Shown here in pieces: positions 9,741-20,933 of a stretch of DNA of 64,000 nt; position 1 is the stretch's first letter, and each line of letters opens with the position of its first letter. The stretch comes from Silene latifolia. Lineage: Eukaryota > Streptophyta > Magnoliopsida > Caryophyllales > Caryophyllaceae. The stretch is from NCBI RefSeq assembly GCF_048544455.1, contig NC_133538.1, forward strand, positions 150,244,422 to 150,308,421. Reading direction: 5' to 3'. Below the pieces are notes generated by a model. The model had not been told where the DNA came from, did no database searches, and worked only from the letters and a program-made list of their open reading frames with translations. The position numbers and the translations under genes are program-made.

Positions 9741-11782
9741 AGGATCTCTTCATAGCTAGATGGAGCGGGCGTGAGGCACCCATCTCAAGCTTAAGTGAAG
9801 TTTCCTCATTTCCTCTCTTTATTTTCAATTTTCATGAAAGAAGTTTATGTTTTGTTAACTTGTACAATATTTGACTTTATCTTTGGTTGGAGAGTCCTAG
9901 CAACATAGAGGACTAACACCTCGACCCCATTGAGGTGTTTTATTTCATTGTTCCCACTTTTGAAAATCCAAAATGACAATTTAGTTTCATGCATTGCATC
10001 TTGTGTGCATGAACTACGCCATACTTTAGGACATTAAAAATAATGTCTATCTCGGTTTGGGGAAGTACATGCATACGCAATGGGAGGTAATCTAAATTAC
10101 GCTCTCTGTCATAAACAAAAAAACATCCATTATGTAGTGTAGATTAGTGTAGCTTGCATTTAGTGTAGAATAAATGCATCATGCTTGCATAGTTTCCCAT
10201 CATTTTGGCCATTGAGTACAATGCCCATATTAGTGTGGGGATGGGGAATTCTAACTTAACTTTTATTCAAAAACCCAAAAAAAATCAAAAAGTTTCGAAA
10301 AAATCAAAAAATTTGAAAAATTTGAAAAATTTGAAAATCCAAAAACAAGTTCATTTCCTTTGTAGTATAGACTTGTATATATTGTTGTATATATTGTATT
10401 TGTTCTATCCTTTTTCACATTGAATGACTACGCCACATCCGAGACATGAGGATATTGAAGACCGCATGTTATGATCTTTCCAATCTCCTTTTTCCTCTTT
10501 ATGTTAATGACTATGTGGCTTTATTTTGATTGATGCGGTATAACAATGTGAATTTAGGACTTGCATTTAGTTTATATGGCATATTAGTTGGTAGAATCAT
10601 TTGTATTAGGATGTTTATATGTTAGTTGCATCATGGCATGTAGTTTGCATATTAGAAAATTTTTGCGAAACCGTCTACTTGGGAAACTTGACAAGTGTAT
10701 ATAGGCCCTAGTAGATGCTTTTTCTTCTTAAGACTTTGCTTGTTAGAATACTTTTAAAAACACCATAGGATGTGTCATGCTAGTATCCTTTGACCCATGG
10801 ATTAAGGCCTAGTCAAAAGTACCTTGTGGTGTGATAACTCCTTGGGTACCATTTATTCCAAGGTGACCCTTGAAACCATGCATACATCATCCATGTTCTA
10901 CCACATTTTTGTCATCAAAGGGAATGGGCACAAAAAAGGAAATTGATTTGAGTTCAAAGAAATGAAAAGAAATTGAAAAAGTTTGCAATTGCATCAAATG
11001 AAAAGAGGAGCAAAAATAGACTCCTAAAGCTTCAAATATAAGGCACCCTTACTACATATGGGGTGATTTTGAAAATGTTCAAAAAAGAAATGCAAAGAAA
11101 AGTTAAAAAGTTGTCAAGTATTGAAATGCCAAACATCAAAGAAATGGCAAAAGAAAGTGTTCTCAAATGTTATATGTCACAAGAAATTGGGGGGAAAAAC
11201 AACAACAAAGCAAACTCCCAAAATGAAACTCAAATATCTATTGATCCCTTTATCCATCGTATCCATTTTTGTGCATGGTAGAGAGGGGATGACCCTTCTT
11301 CTTGTCTAGGCAAGAGGGGGAATTCCGCGATCCTCCAGTGTTTCTAACACCATAGGGAGTCTACTCTTGACAAAAGCATTTAACGATTAAGGACAAAGGT
11401 ACCCTAGCTTGACACAACTTGGAAGTGATTTATTGGTATCCTTCTAGGCTTAGTAGTTTGAAGAAATTGCATCTATGAAGGAGTGTGTACCCTTGAATTG
11501 CTTCCCTTGTAGATAATGTCCGCTACTTAGATGAGGAAAGTGGCTATTCTTTTGTAGATGCATCCATTACTTTATTTTGTGTGCTTAATGTTTGGATATA
11601 TCGCCATTTTGGCAAGACCCACCTTGCCTTGCAAGAAGGCATCCTACCTCATGGTTGTCTTGTTGTGAGTTGAAGGGGCGGAGTGAGACCCGCTAATTGT
11701 CTCATATCGGCTATGCTATTAGGTTAGTTTAAATAATGGTCCTAGCCTTTGTCACCTCTTTACTCGGGACGAGCAAAGGTTC
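9741..11782 (+). other. E2 non-coding 3' region
   Basis: No gene. It contains a hairpin (10007-10073), an A-rich stretch of 'aaaaatttgaaaa' type (10260-10345), a 'gaagaccgc...tatgatc' block and a 'cttgtctaggcaagaggggg' block near 11304. E1 (13577-15515) carries the same blocks in the same order, so this long region is conserved between Athila-like subfamilies. Confidence 0.75.
10007..10073 (+). other. Conserved hairpin in the E2 3' region
   Basis: Inner stem GACATTA / TAATGTC with an AAAA loop (10030-10047). An outer partial pairing joins gcatgaactacgcc (10007-10020) with ggggaagtacatgc (10060-10073). Counterparts: E1 at 13833-13846 and E5 at 39018-39071. Confidence 0.6.
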
Positions 11783-11796
11783 GGCTTGTGGATATT
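11783..11796 (+). other. E2 polypurine tract
   Basis: ggcttgtggatatt directly before the 3' LTR. From memory, many Athila-like elements have a 'ggcttgggggtatt' tract in this place; this copy has one or two changes. Confidence 0.65.
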
Positions 11797-13576
11797 TGAT
11801 GTGACCATAATTAGAGCATATTTAGTCCCCGAATTAGCCTTGTTCCCATGCTTTTTAGTGCATATTTGGGTCATTTATTGTCTTTAGTCCTTTGTTTTGC
11901 ATATTCTTTGAGGTTTTGTGTCCTTGGTATGAAAGGAGTGCAAGCCTTGAATTTTCATGGCAAAATGAAGCTAAATTGATTGAATTCAATGACCAAGCAT
12001 CAAAGAGAAGACAAGATTAGAAGGCCTTTGTACATATTATAGTAGACGGGCAATGATGGGAAAAGATCCTTGCATCCCCGAGGAAATCCTCAAGGATTTT
12101 ATGAAGAAAAAGGAAGAAAAGAAGAAAGAAAGAAACTGTAAGACAGTCCGAGCGGCTTTTCCACAAGACGCCCGTCCAGCAACCACAATACGAGCGTCTT
12201 CCCCCTGTAGACGCCCGTCTAAAACACCCCAAATCCGCTCATCTTCCCCATCTGGACGCCCGTCCAGAATCACCAGAATCCGCTCGTCCCGTGCCCCGTA
12301 CGCCCGGATTCCCTAACAACTATTTCGTCTTCTACAAGCTTCAAGGAACGATGCGCATATTTTTTTAAGACCGGCGAAAAGGTGACCGGATTCTCCCTAG
12401 AGACCGGCGATTCCTCAAGGACTTAATCGTCATTTAAGCCCTTAGTAAACCCTAATTTATGTAACTAATCCCTACTATAAATACCCCATTAGCCTAATTA
12501 GAAGAGCATGTTCTTCTTAACAATCTCTAGTGTAGTTAATATCAATCAAATCACTCTTTAATCTTGTAATCAACATTTAATCAAGTTTTAATACAAGTTT
12601 CATTTCCTTAATCTCTCTCTTGTTCATCCTTTGTTTTGGGTAATTGAAGATTATTTGGGTTATTATTGGGAGATTGACAACCTTCCAATCTATCATCAAG
12701 TACTTCTATTATTCTTTGCTTTATTATTGGAATCATTAGTAGGTATAATTTTCTTAATACCTTTTTAATTATTGTTAATCACTTTCATTTATTCATCATG
12801 TTTTACTTTGTTGGTGTGATTGACAACCTTGCTAGCATGTTCAACAGGATAATGAGTGAGTAGTTTCCTTAGCTAGGGTTAATGGGTAATTTGGGGAAAC
12901 CAACATGGGGGATGATTCATGCTTAAATTAATATGTTTTCATAGTTTATATGCTTGCTTGTTGTGATCTCAACTTATGCACATGTTATGTTTGATGAAAT
13001 GCGAGCCTATGAATCCTTGCATTTTTTACCCATGACCTATGTTTTCAATGAGACTTGTAAGACATAAACCAACTCGAGTCTCATTAGACCATGCATATAG
13101 TTGAGTAGGGAAGATTAAGTTGACTTGTAGGTGTTGTACAATCTAATCGATTCGGCTCCGGGACCCAAACTTTCCTAGGATTGTAAGATATAAACCAACT
13201 TGATCCATCCTAACAATAATTGCTTGCTTATAATTTGAGAATATGTTTGTATGATCAATTCCCATGAATCCCCAATGACCCCATGACACCCTAGTGCCTT
13301 TTATCAATTGTTTACATCCCTTTCAATTCATCTTGCTTGTTTACTTTTATTGCTATTTAGTTTAGTGATCTTCTATTTCAAACCCCAATTTGTGACACCC
13401 TTAGACACCAATAGTTGCAATAGAAAATCTCATCTCAATTCCCGTTCCTTGGGATCCGACCTTTACTTGCCTCTTTACTAATTGTAGAGTTGTTTGTGAA
13501 GTTATAAATTGTGTTTTGGTCTAGGTGCTCCTAACGACAAGTACCGAAAACTAAACCTCCATCGAGAGTCCGACCA
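11797..13576 (+). repeat. E2 3' LTR
   Basis: 1780 bp, TGATGTGACC to GACCA, followed directly by the right target duplication ACTTG (13577-13581). It contains the motif array at 12146-12311 and the TATA box at 12476-12483, in the same relative places as the 5' LTR. Confidence 0.92.
12146..12311 (+). repeat. CpG-rich motif array in the E2 3' LTR
   Basis: Counterpart of 2511-2676 with the same units; several CpG positions differ between the two LTRs (for example ccgctcatc for ccgcccgtc), as expected of methylated CpG decay. Confidence 0.7.
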
Positions 13577-15515
13577 ACTTGCATTTAGTTATATACATAT
13601 ACATTTAGCTTGCATTCATTTAGTTACCTCATGATTAAACCTCCGTCTTTGGTACTTTGGATGATGTTTTGAGCGGTTTGTGGAGGTTCAACCATGAAGT
13701 AACATACATCATAGTCAATCATATTATATAACTTGCATTTTAATATATCTCAAATGTCTCATATAGTTAGTTGCATGTAGTTAGCTCTTGCATTCATGCA
13801 TAGTCACTAATGACCAATCCTATTCCTTCCCACACTAGAAATAGTGCTTAAATCGGTTTGGGGAGGTTTGATCATAAGTGACCATAGTTTACTAGAAATC
13901 ATGCATAGTGTAGATTGCATTCATTTGTTATATATGTCATATAGAATTGCATTTAGTTAAAGCATGCATTCATTCATATCATATCATTGCATTTGTACTT
14001 CAATTTCCATAAACTCAAAAATCTAAAAACATGTATTTATTTTTCATCCCTACTCCTACATGTACATTGAGGACAATGTCCAAAATAAAGTGGGGGATGG
14101 GAATTAATATTCCAAAAATGCATAAAAATTGAAAAAATTCGAAAAATGCCAAACATATGTTCCTTAATAAAAACAAAATCCATAAAAATTTGAAAATTTC
14201 AGAAACCAAAAACATGTTCTTTAATTTAGTAGTGTAGAATTGTATATACTTGTGTTTTTGTTCTCTTCTCACATAGATACAACACTATATTTGAGGCATT
14301 GTCAAGGGAATGTGAAGACCGCTTGGTATGATCGCTTTAATCTCTATTTCCCTTCCACTTACTTTCATTATTCATATGAGGAGGATGGACTTACATGTCA
14401 AGGAGAATGTGGTGTATTTTGTTATTGCGGTTTGTGTATCTATGTGTTGTAAGGAGTTTGCATTTAGTTTATATGGCATTTTAGTTGATAGAAGCATATG
14501 TATTAGAATTGTATATATGTTAGTTGCATCATGGCATGTACTTACATGGTTAGAAAATTTTGTGAAAATGCCTATTTGGGAAGCTTGACAAGTGTATATA
14601 AGGCCCTTGTAGATAATTTTTCTCCTTGAGACTTTGTTTGCTAGAATACCCTCAAGACACCCTAGGATGTGTCATACTAGTATCTTTTGACCCATGGACT
14701 AAGGCCTAGTCAAGAGTACCTTGTGGTGTGATAACTCCTTGGCTACCGTTTATTTCAAGGTGACCTTTGAAAACATGCAACCATTCTTACACTTCTATCA
14801 TCATATTTTGCCAACAAAAAGTGAATGGGCACAAAAATCTCCAAATTGAGTTCACGTACCAAAATCAAAATCAAAAAGTTTGCACAAAAATGCATCAATG
14901 AAAAGAGGAGTAAAAATAGACTCTTATGCTTTACTAAAAGTACCCTTGCTAAAAATGGGGTTACTTTGAAAAATGTTCAAAAATGCAATATTGAAAAGAA
15001 TTGCCAAAATATCAAAAATGCCAAACATAAAAAATGGCAAGAAATGTTCTCAAAAAGTCAAATACCACAAGAGGGATGGGGGGGGGGGATGGGGGGAGGA
15101 ATAAAGGAATAAATCAAAAGGCAAACTACAAATATGAAACTCAAAATATATTGATCCCTTTTATCCATTGATCTTATTTGTTGCATGGGGGAAAGGGGAC
15201 GATCCTTCTTCTTGTCTAGGCAAGAGGGGGAATTCCGCGATTCTACAGTGTTTCTAACACCATAAGGAGTCTACTCTTGACGAAAGCATTTAGCGGTTAA
15301 GGATAAAAGTACCCTAGTTTGACACAACTTGGAGGTTATTTGTTGGTATCCTCTTAAACTTAGTAGCTTAGAGAAATGATATCTACAATGGAGTGTGTAC
15401 TCTTAGATTATTTCCCCTTTAGATGATTTCCGCCACTTAGATGAGGAAAGTGGCTATTCTTTTGTAGAAGCATCCATTACTTGTTTTGTATGCTTAATGT
15501 TTGGATGTATCGCCA
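13577..15515 (+). other. E1 non-coding 3' region (resumes after E2)
   Basis: Starts with the ACTTG duplication and continues E1. No gene; short ORFs here have no family features. Two hairpin-type blocks are visible: ttaaacctcc / ggaggttcaa (13634-13691) and CACTA-GAAA-TAGTG (13833-13846) followed by 'cggtttggggagg'. A G-run lies at 15078-15090. Blocks near 15200-15300 match E2 near 11290-11400. The match to E2 ends at 'tatcgccat' (E2 11600; here 15515), where E3 begins. The 3' LTR of E1 is not seen in the window. Confidence 0.75.
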
Positions 15516-16961
15516 TGTAACACCCCGATTTATGAAGGAGCCTTTAGCAAGACATTCCCTAATAAACCGGACTGTTACCATCTCGGTTTCCCGAGGTAGT
15601 GAATAACAAATTAAACTCCAAGGCAAAATATATAATTACTTTAACTTAATTATTACAAAACCTGTTTTACATCAAATTACAAGGAACTAACATAAATGAA
15701 AGTGAAAGTCTTCTAAATGATGATCTAGCTAGTAAGTCTTCTGATCCAGTGTCTCACGCCCATCAAGCTCCCAGCCTATCTCATAAACCTGTCAAGCCTG
15801 CTCCCCAATATTTGGATCGTCACAGGTGTTCACGAATACACAGGGTCAACCACGAGGTTGAGTAGGGAATACAATGAAACAACAAAATATGATATGCATG
15901 CTCCTCCGTCACCTCCATCTCCATCTCAACTCATATCTCATAACCGGAACACCCAGACCATACCGATCCCGGTAGACTATATATCGACCGTAGCCGATCT
16001 CCCACTCCTTGTTGAGGACACCAGGGCAAGTCTGAGAACCCGCCTGGGCCTTATCTCAACATCATCTTCACCACACCACATCACCACAACATCCTCCATC
16101 TCCAATGCATATGAATGCTCAAAAGAAATTAATGCAACACAATATATATATATATATATCTTTGAACTGATCAATCATAAAATCATGTCGGTTACCGAAT
16201 GTTGTGATAACATACTCAATACGATCAATTCAGTCAATCACCTTCCAGTATATGAATCATAACGTAAATCAACAGCCACGAAGCAAGTCAACGTTCACAG
16301 TTTGGTCATACGAAACACAAACAAGTCAACACAATTCAACATCAACGATAATAAGTCAAGTGTATTTCCCTACCTTTTCGCAATCCAAGCACACACAAGC
16401 AATCACTTATGATCCTTCACTTATCCATCACCTACATGACATAATTATGTATAATTACCATCTACTCAGTCAATTAATCATGCACATAACCTAGACTCAT
16501 CATAACTTAATAGGAATATCAATTTAAAGAACAAACACGACTTTTCCTGATTTTCCTGCTCATGGCAGACTCGGTATAAAATGAGTAACTAATTCCAGAA
16601 AATTCGAATTGATGCAAGGCCAATTGAATTGGAACCCCATGAGTCTTAGCTACAATTTATATCTAACGTGTTTTTCTGAAATTCCAAACTTATCAAGGGT
16701 TTTCAGACTGATTTCCAAAAACTGACAGAAACCGTCGCATAAAAAGTATTGATTCATAAAACGAGTTTGACAAATTATTATTAAGTAAAACCAACTCCTA
16801 ACTCATATAAACTCTTTAAATTAAATATATGAAAAAGACCCAGCACCAATTCAATATCTAAATTATGTTTTAGAAGTAATCTTTCAGCCTCTACTGATTT
16901 GCGGACTTTTTAGATAGACGTTCACAAATAATTTCTTCAGGAAAAACTACATGGTGAAATG
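15516..16961 (+). repeat. E3: LTR-start-like sequence of a chromovirus-type Ty3/gypsy element
   Basis: It starts TGTAACACCCCGAT exactly where the E1 match ends, then has 'ttaccatctcggtttcccga', shared with 23543 onward. No coding gene; the two ORFs at 15858-16262 and 16204-16494 are low-complexity. A short (TA)n lies at 16142-16158. The segment runs into the antisense LINE at about 16960. I read it as the first part of a long LTR, but a solo or separate insertion is possible. Confidence 0.55.
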
Positions 16962-19900
16962 CTACCAATTTTCACAGGCATAAACTAGGCTTGGAATAAA
17001 CATGAGTCTATTCTTTAACTTTTTGCATCCCACGGCTTTAAGACAGGTAAAACACTCAAATAACACAGACCAACGAATCTGTAAATTGCTGTAACTATTC
17101 CATTCATTTATCTCATACAATTTATAATCAAAAACCCCCAAACCAATTCTAGGGTTACGAAAATTATCCCAATTCCTGGCAAATAACTCGCTATAAAGAA
17201 TCCCATAGCCGCTTTTGACCGAGTAAACTCCCGTTTGCGTAAAAGGCCAAATCGGATCGTCCTCAATTTGGCTAGGCCTTATTAAAGTAGCTAAGATCCT
17301 ATGGGTCGTGTCTTCATCAAATAGCAATCGTATGAAATCTTGATTCCAGCCACCAGAGTTAAGCTGTAGATCTTTAATAGTGAGATCCTTTAGGAAGGAA
17401 AAATCCTGGTCCAAAATTTCGTCTTTGGGATCCGGGCATTCTCCATTAACCCATTTATTAGTCCAAACATTTAGCTTAGAAGAAACCCCAGGGTGCCAAC
17501 TGAGATTGTCAAGAACAAACTGTAAGCCATGTAGCACACTCTTCACCCCCCATGATGTGGGCCTTGTTGGTCTTGGAATAAGATCACCATTCCAATCAAA
17601 GTGACCAAAGATTTTTTCACGAAAAGTGGAACTAAAGATAGACCGTTCTTTTGAAATAATTCTCCAAGCATGCTTAGCTAGTAACGCTTTGTTGAGACAT
17701 TCAATGTTACGAATACCTAGACCGCCCTCCCGTTTTGGCAAGCTTGTGAACATCCTGCTACACCAATGGAGTGACTTCCCTGATCTAGATCCTGCCCACC
17801 AAAAATGTGAAAGAAGAGCGTTGATCTTCTTAGCCACACTTACCGGTATTTTGAAAACCGATAGAAAGTAATTCGAGATGTTGGATAGAACCGAAGAGAT
17901 CAGAGTTAGCCGTCCAGCCGGTGAGAGAAAGACACCATTCCATGAAGAAACCCTCTTGGTAACATTATCCAATAAACCCTTGAAAATTTCCTTCTTTGAA
18001 CCCTGGAACTCCGTAGGCATACCTAAGTACTTTCCAATGCCTTTATTGTGTATGATATTGAAAGTCTTAAGACTTATCTGGATCTTACGTAAAGTCATAT
18101 TTGGGCTAAAAAGAAATCCACATTTCTCCTCATTGAGCACTTGTCTCGAAGCCCTGCAGTACTGATCAAAGATATCTTTAAGAACCCTCACTGCATTTCC
18201 TTTGTCCTGTAAAAAGAAAATTGAGTCATCCGCAAAGAAAAGATGAGTGAGTGGTTTAACTCCTCTGCAGATTGAAATGCCCTTAAGGGCGCCATTAGCC
18301 TGCGCAGACGCCACCTTAGAGGACAGCACCTCCATGCATAAGAGAAACAAGTACGGCGATAAAGGATCTCCTTGCCTAAGGCCACATTCCGGTCTGAATT
18401 GCTTAAGAGGGGCGCCATTAAACAGGACCTCATAAGTAACCGTAGTGACACAGTTCATTATGAGTCGAATCATATTTTCCGGGAACCCGAATTTCGAAAG
18501 AACAGCTTGAAGAAAATCCCAACGAACCCGATCATAAGCCTTACTCATGTCTGCCTTGAAAGCAAAACTTCCAGATCGACCCTTATTCTGGGAATTGACT
18601 TTATAAATAGCCTCATGGGCCAGAAGAATATTGTCGGAAATATTTCGCCCGGCAATAAAAGCATTTTGAAAATCCCCCACAAGGTATCCCATAATTTTGG
18701 TCAGCCGGTTCGTAATGCACTTTGTGATAATCCGCATAAAGACATTGCAAAGGCTTATTGGCCTATAGTCTTTAACTTCCTCAGGATTATCACATTTTGG
18801 AATGAGAGCAATAAAAGTGCGATTTACCTCGCGAAGTACCATACCCGAATTGAGTATAGATAAGACTGCTTTTGTGAAGTCCTTTTTTATAAGATGCCAA
18901 CACTTTTGGTAGAAAATTGCTGGTATACCATCCGGCCCCGGTGATTTCATAGAGCCCATCTGAAAAACAGCTCGTCGAACCTCTTTAGCCGTAAAATTCC
19001 GTCTCAGCAAATCAACATCGTCCTCAGCTACTTTAGTGTTCACATGTCGCAGGACGCTTTCAAAGTTATTGTCCGACGCACCATAATTGCCCCCATAGCG
19101 GTTGTGATGAGATGTGGAGAACAAAGTGACAAAAAAACTTTGGAAAGAGTTACTCACTTCATTTGGTTCATAAGTCCAAGCACCATCACTTCCTTTGATG
19201 CCTAGAATAAAATTCCTTCCCGCTCTTCCCTTAACCCAGTTGAAAAAATATTTTGTACACGTGTCCCCATCAACCATCCATCTAATTTTTGCACGCTGTT
19301 TCCAATAAAGTGTAATCACCTTAGAAAATTCCCTGACCTCCTCATGCACTTTCGAGTACTCCGCATCCGATCCGCCATTGAGAACCTCCTCCATACCCTT
19401 CTCAAGCCTATGGTCAAAATCATCCCACTTTCCAGACCATTCCTCCCGTTTGTCCAAAGTCCATTTCTTAACACACTGTCTCACCCTGGAGAGCTTCCTC
19501 ACCACTCGGAAAGCAGGTGAACCCACATCCCTTAGTTGCCATGTTTCCTTAATGCATGATAGACATTCAGGGTATTCCAGAGCCCAAGCATCCAATTTAT
19601 ACGGCTTCTTGTTTGTATTCTTTGTAAGGTTCAAATCCACCTCAATAGGAGCATGATCAGATAATTGTATTGGAAAGTGTTTAATACCCGTATCCGGGAA
19701 GAGAGTAAACCAATCTTTCGATGCTAGAGCCTTGTCAATACGCTCATAGACCCTTTTATTCCCTTTCCTATTATTGCACCATGTAAACCGCGGTCCTTTA
19801 AACGGGATATCCAACAATTCATTCCTAACTTTCCAATTTATAAACTTATATGCCCCCGGAATTTGGCTTGAGTTCAAGCTATGCTTATCACAAGCATACT

Positions 19901-20330
19901 CAACTTGGTTAAAGTCTCCCACAATTAGGAAAGGATACTCAAGTTTCCTTAGGCAATCCTCAAGAAGTTGTAAAATTGGGAATCGTAAGCAAAGTTTAGG
20001 GGCACCATAAAACAAAACAAGATACCAAGGAAGGCCATTATATTTCTCCACAAGTAAGATCACAAAATTAGGAGATGACTCCACTACACTCATAAGTGCC
20101 TCCTTTTTCCACCCTACCCATAGTCCACCGGCCGTACCCATAGGATTAACACCGGCCGATTTGACGAAGCCTAAAGATCGAAACATATTACTTATTTTTT
20201 CTACCTTACATTTTGTCTCTACTAGAAAAAGAAAATCATAATATTTATTATTATTAAGTGCTCTAATTTTAGGAATTGTAGGGGCGAGCACATTGTTAAG
20301 ACCCCTACAATTCAAGATCAAGCCGCTCAT
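16962..20330 (-). CDS. L1-type LINE ORF2: endonuclease and reverse transcriptase, 1122 codons without a stop
   Basis: The N-terminus is an exonuclease-endonuclease-phosphatase type endonuclease: NCRGLNN at residue 7, VETK with Glu38, VGDFNQ near 140 and SDHAPIEVD near 225. RT follows, with SPGPDGIPAIFYQ, SLCNVFMRIITK, KADMSKAYDRV, GLRQGDPLSPYLF and the catalytic ADD at about residues 700-702 (FFADDS). A zinc-finger-type reverse-transcriptase end domain begins (GVYSVKSGY) but then switches abruptly to a short unrelated-looking tail (YKLYEINEW onward), so an internal deletion near the 3' end is likely and the protein is shorter than usual plant L1 ORF2. The start overlaps the stop of the ORF1 remnant (20327). 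The element is antisense to E3 and to the zinc-finger exon. No poly-A (poly-T on +) or clear target duplication was found at 16960. Confidence 0.85.
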   Translation of the reverse strand: MSGLILNCRGLNNVLAPTIPKIRALNNNKYYDFLFLVETKCKVEKISNMFRSLGFVKSAGVNPMGTAGGLWVGWKKEALMSVVESSPNFVILLVEKYNGLPWYLVLFYGAPKLCLRFPILQLLEDCLRKLEYPFLIVGDFNQVEYACDKHSLNSSQIPGAYKFINWKVRNELLDIPFKGPRFTWCNNRKGNKRVYERIDKALASKDWFTLFPDTGIKHFPIQLSDHAPIEVDLNLTKNTNKKPYKLDAWALEYPECLSCIKETWQLRDVGSPAFRVVRKLSRVRQCVKKWTLDKREEWSGKWDDFDHRLEKGMEEVLNGGSDAEYSKVHEEVREFSKVITLYWKQRAKIRWMVDGDTCTKYFFNWVKGRAGRNFILGIKGSDGAWTYEPNEVSNSFQSFFVTLFSTSHHNRYGGNYGASDNNFESVLRHVNTKVAEDDVDLLRRNFTAKEVRRAVFQMGSMKSPGPDGIPAIFYQKCWHLIKKDFTKAVLSILNSGMVLREVNRTFIALIPKCDNPEEVKDYRPISLCNVFMRIITKCITNRLTKIMGYLVGDFQNAFIAGRNISDNILLAHEAIYKVNSQNKGRSGSFAFKADMSKAYDRVRWDFLQAVLSKFGFPENMIRLIMNCVTTVTYEVLFNGAPLKQFRPECGLRQGDPLSPYLFLLCMEVLSSKVASAQANGALKGISICRGVKPLTHLFFADDSIFFLQDKGNAVRVLKDIFDQYCRASRQVLNEEKCGFLFSPNMTLRKIQISLKTFNIIHNKGIGKYLGMPTEFQGSKKEIFKGLLDNVTKRVSSWNGVFLSPAGRLTLISSVLSNISNYFLSVFKIPVSVAKKINALLSHFWWAGSRSGKSLHWCSRMFTSLPKREGGLGIRNIECLNKALLAKHAWRIISKERSIFSSTFREKIFGHFDWNGDLIPRPTRPTSWGVKSVLHGLQFVLDNLSWHPGVSSKLNVWTNKWVNGECPDPKDEILDQDFSFLKDLTIKDLQLNSGGWNQDFIRLLFDEDTTHRILATLIRPSQIEDDPIWPFTQTGVYSVKSGYGILYSELFARNWDNFRNPRIGLGVFDYKLYEINEWNSYSNLQIRWSVLFECFTCLKAVGCKKLKNRLMFIPSLVYACENW

Positions 20331-20827
20331 GGTGATAGAGGAGGTTGAGAAGGGCCAACCTCCGCAAAGCCGCTATCTTCATGTTCAGGTGAGGACGCAC
20401 AAGACTCCTCCATGTCCGAGTCAGAAATCTTTAAACGGAATCCAATCCCCACATCCTTATCCTGTTCAGCATAAATCCCATCTCCCTTACAGACCCTCTT
20501 GGCCAACCTCCTTAGGAAATCCTTAGCATCCAGAAGAGTAGTAACCTCATCAGTTGGAATTTGAGCCTCAGATGCCTCTGTACAACACTTCCTCTTCCTC
20601 GCCCTTATGATAGCATCCTTGTTCTGCTTCCCAAATTCGTTCTTATGGTATAAATCCATAAGCCCCATACAGCCATCAGAGTTACTTCGAACTTCAATCT
20701 GAGAAAACAAACGAGCCCTGTTGCCCACTTCAGGGATGTCAAACAATCTCCCCAACGATTTCCCTTTCCCATAAGTCTTACCCTGATTTTGAGCAGCAGC
20801 AGTAGAGCATACATCCTCTTCCCTCAA
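20327..20827 (-). pseudogene. LINE ORF1 C-terminal remnant
   Basis: An open 166-aa frame ends in TGA overlapping the ORF2 ATG, the usual ORF1-ORF2 arrangement of plant L1 elements. It is polar and charged, with a basic RARKRKCC stretch, and lacks the RNA-binding and CCHC regions expected further upstream in ORF1. The LINE is therefore 5'-truncated near 20830-20925, or the upstream part was lost. Confidence 0.6.
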
Positions 20828-20933
20828 TGATTCAGAGAGTTTGAATCCTTACTTTCAAATGGTTGCGTTTTTTGGAAATCCTAAGCATGTGTTTTGTGAC
20901 CAGAGCTGTCTTTATTGGTGTTCTTCGTTGCAG
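20828..20933 (+). other. Intron-like sequence before the zinc-finger exon
   Basis: Ends in a pyrimidine-rich stretch and 'ttcttcgttgcag', a good plant splice acceptor, directly before the exon at 20934. Its left part may still be LINE sequence. Confidence 0.5.

Larger units (their letters stand above)
2164..13576 (+). mobile_element. E2: complete Athila-like LTR retrotransposon, 11.4 kb, lacking gag and protease
   Basis: Both LTRs (2164-3939 and 11797-13576) start TGATGTGACC and end GACCA. A perfect 5-bp duplication, ACTTG, flanks the element (2159-2163 and 13577-13581), and removing it rejoins E1. Order inside: Asp-tRNA-type primer site, a broken RT-RNase H-integrase gene, a motif array, a broken Athila-type ORF3, about 2 kb of non-coding sequence, polypurine tract, 3' LTR. 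Placement in the Athila lineage rests on the primer site, the FIDD-type RT and ORF3 downstream of integrase. Gag and protease, normally between primer site and RT, are absent. Confidence 0.9.

Noticed and set aside
15858..16494. Two ORFs of 134 and 96 aa in the first E3 LTR segment
   Set aside because: Thr/Ser/Pro-rich low-complexity with a TA repeat, no family features, and in an LTR-like region.
17380..20526. Plus-strand ORFs opposite the LINE ORF2
   Set aside because: Shadows of the coding strand; the minus frame carries endonuclease and RT motifs without a stop.
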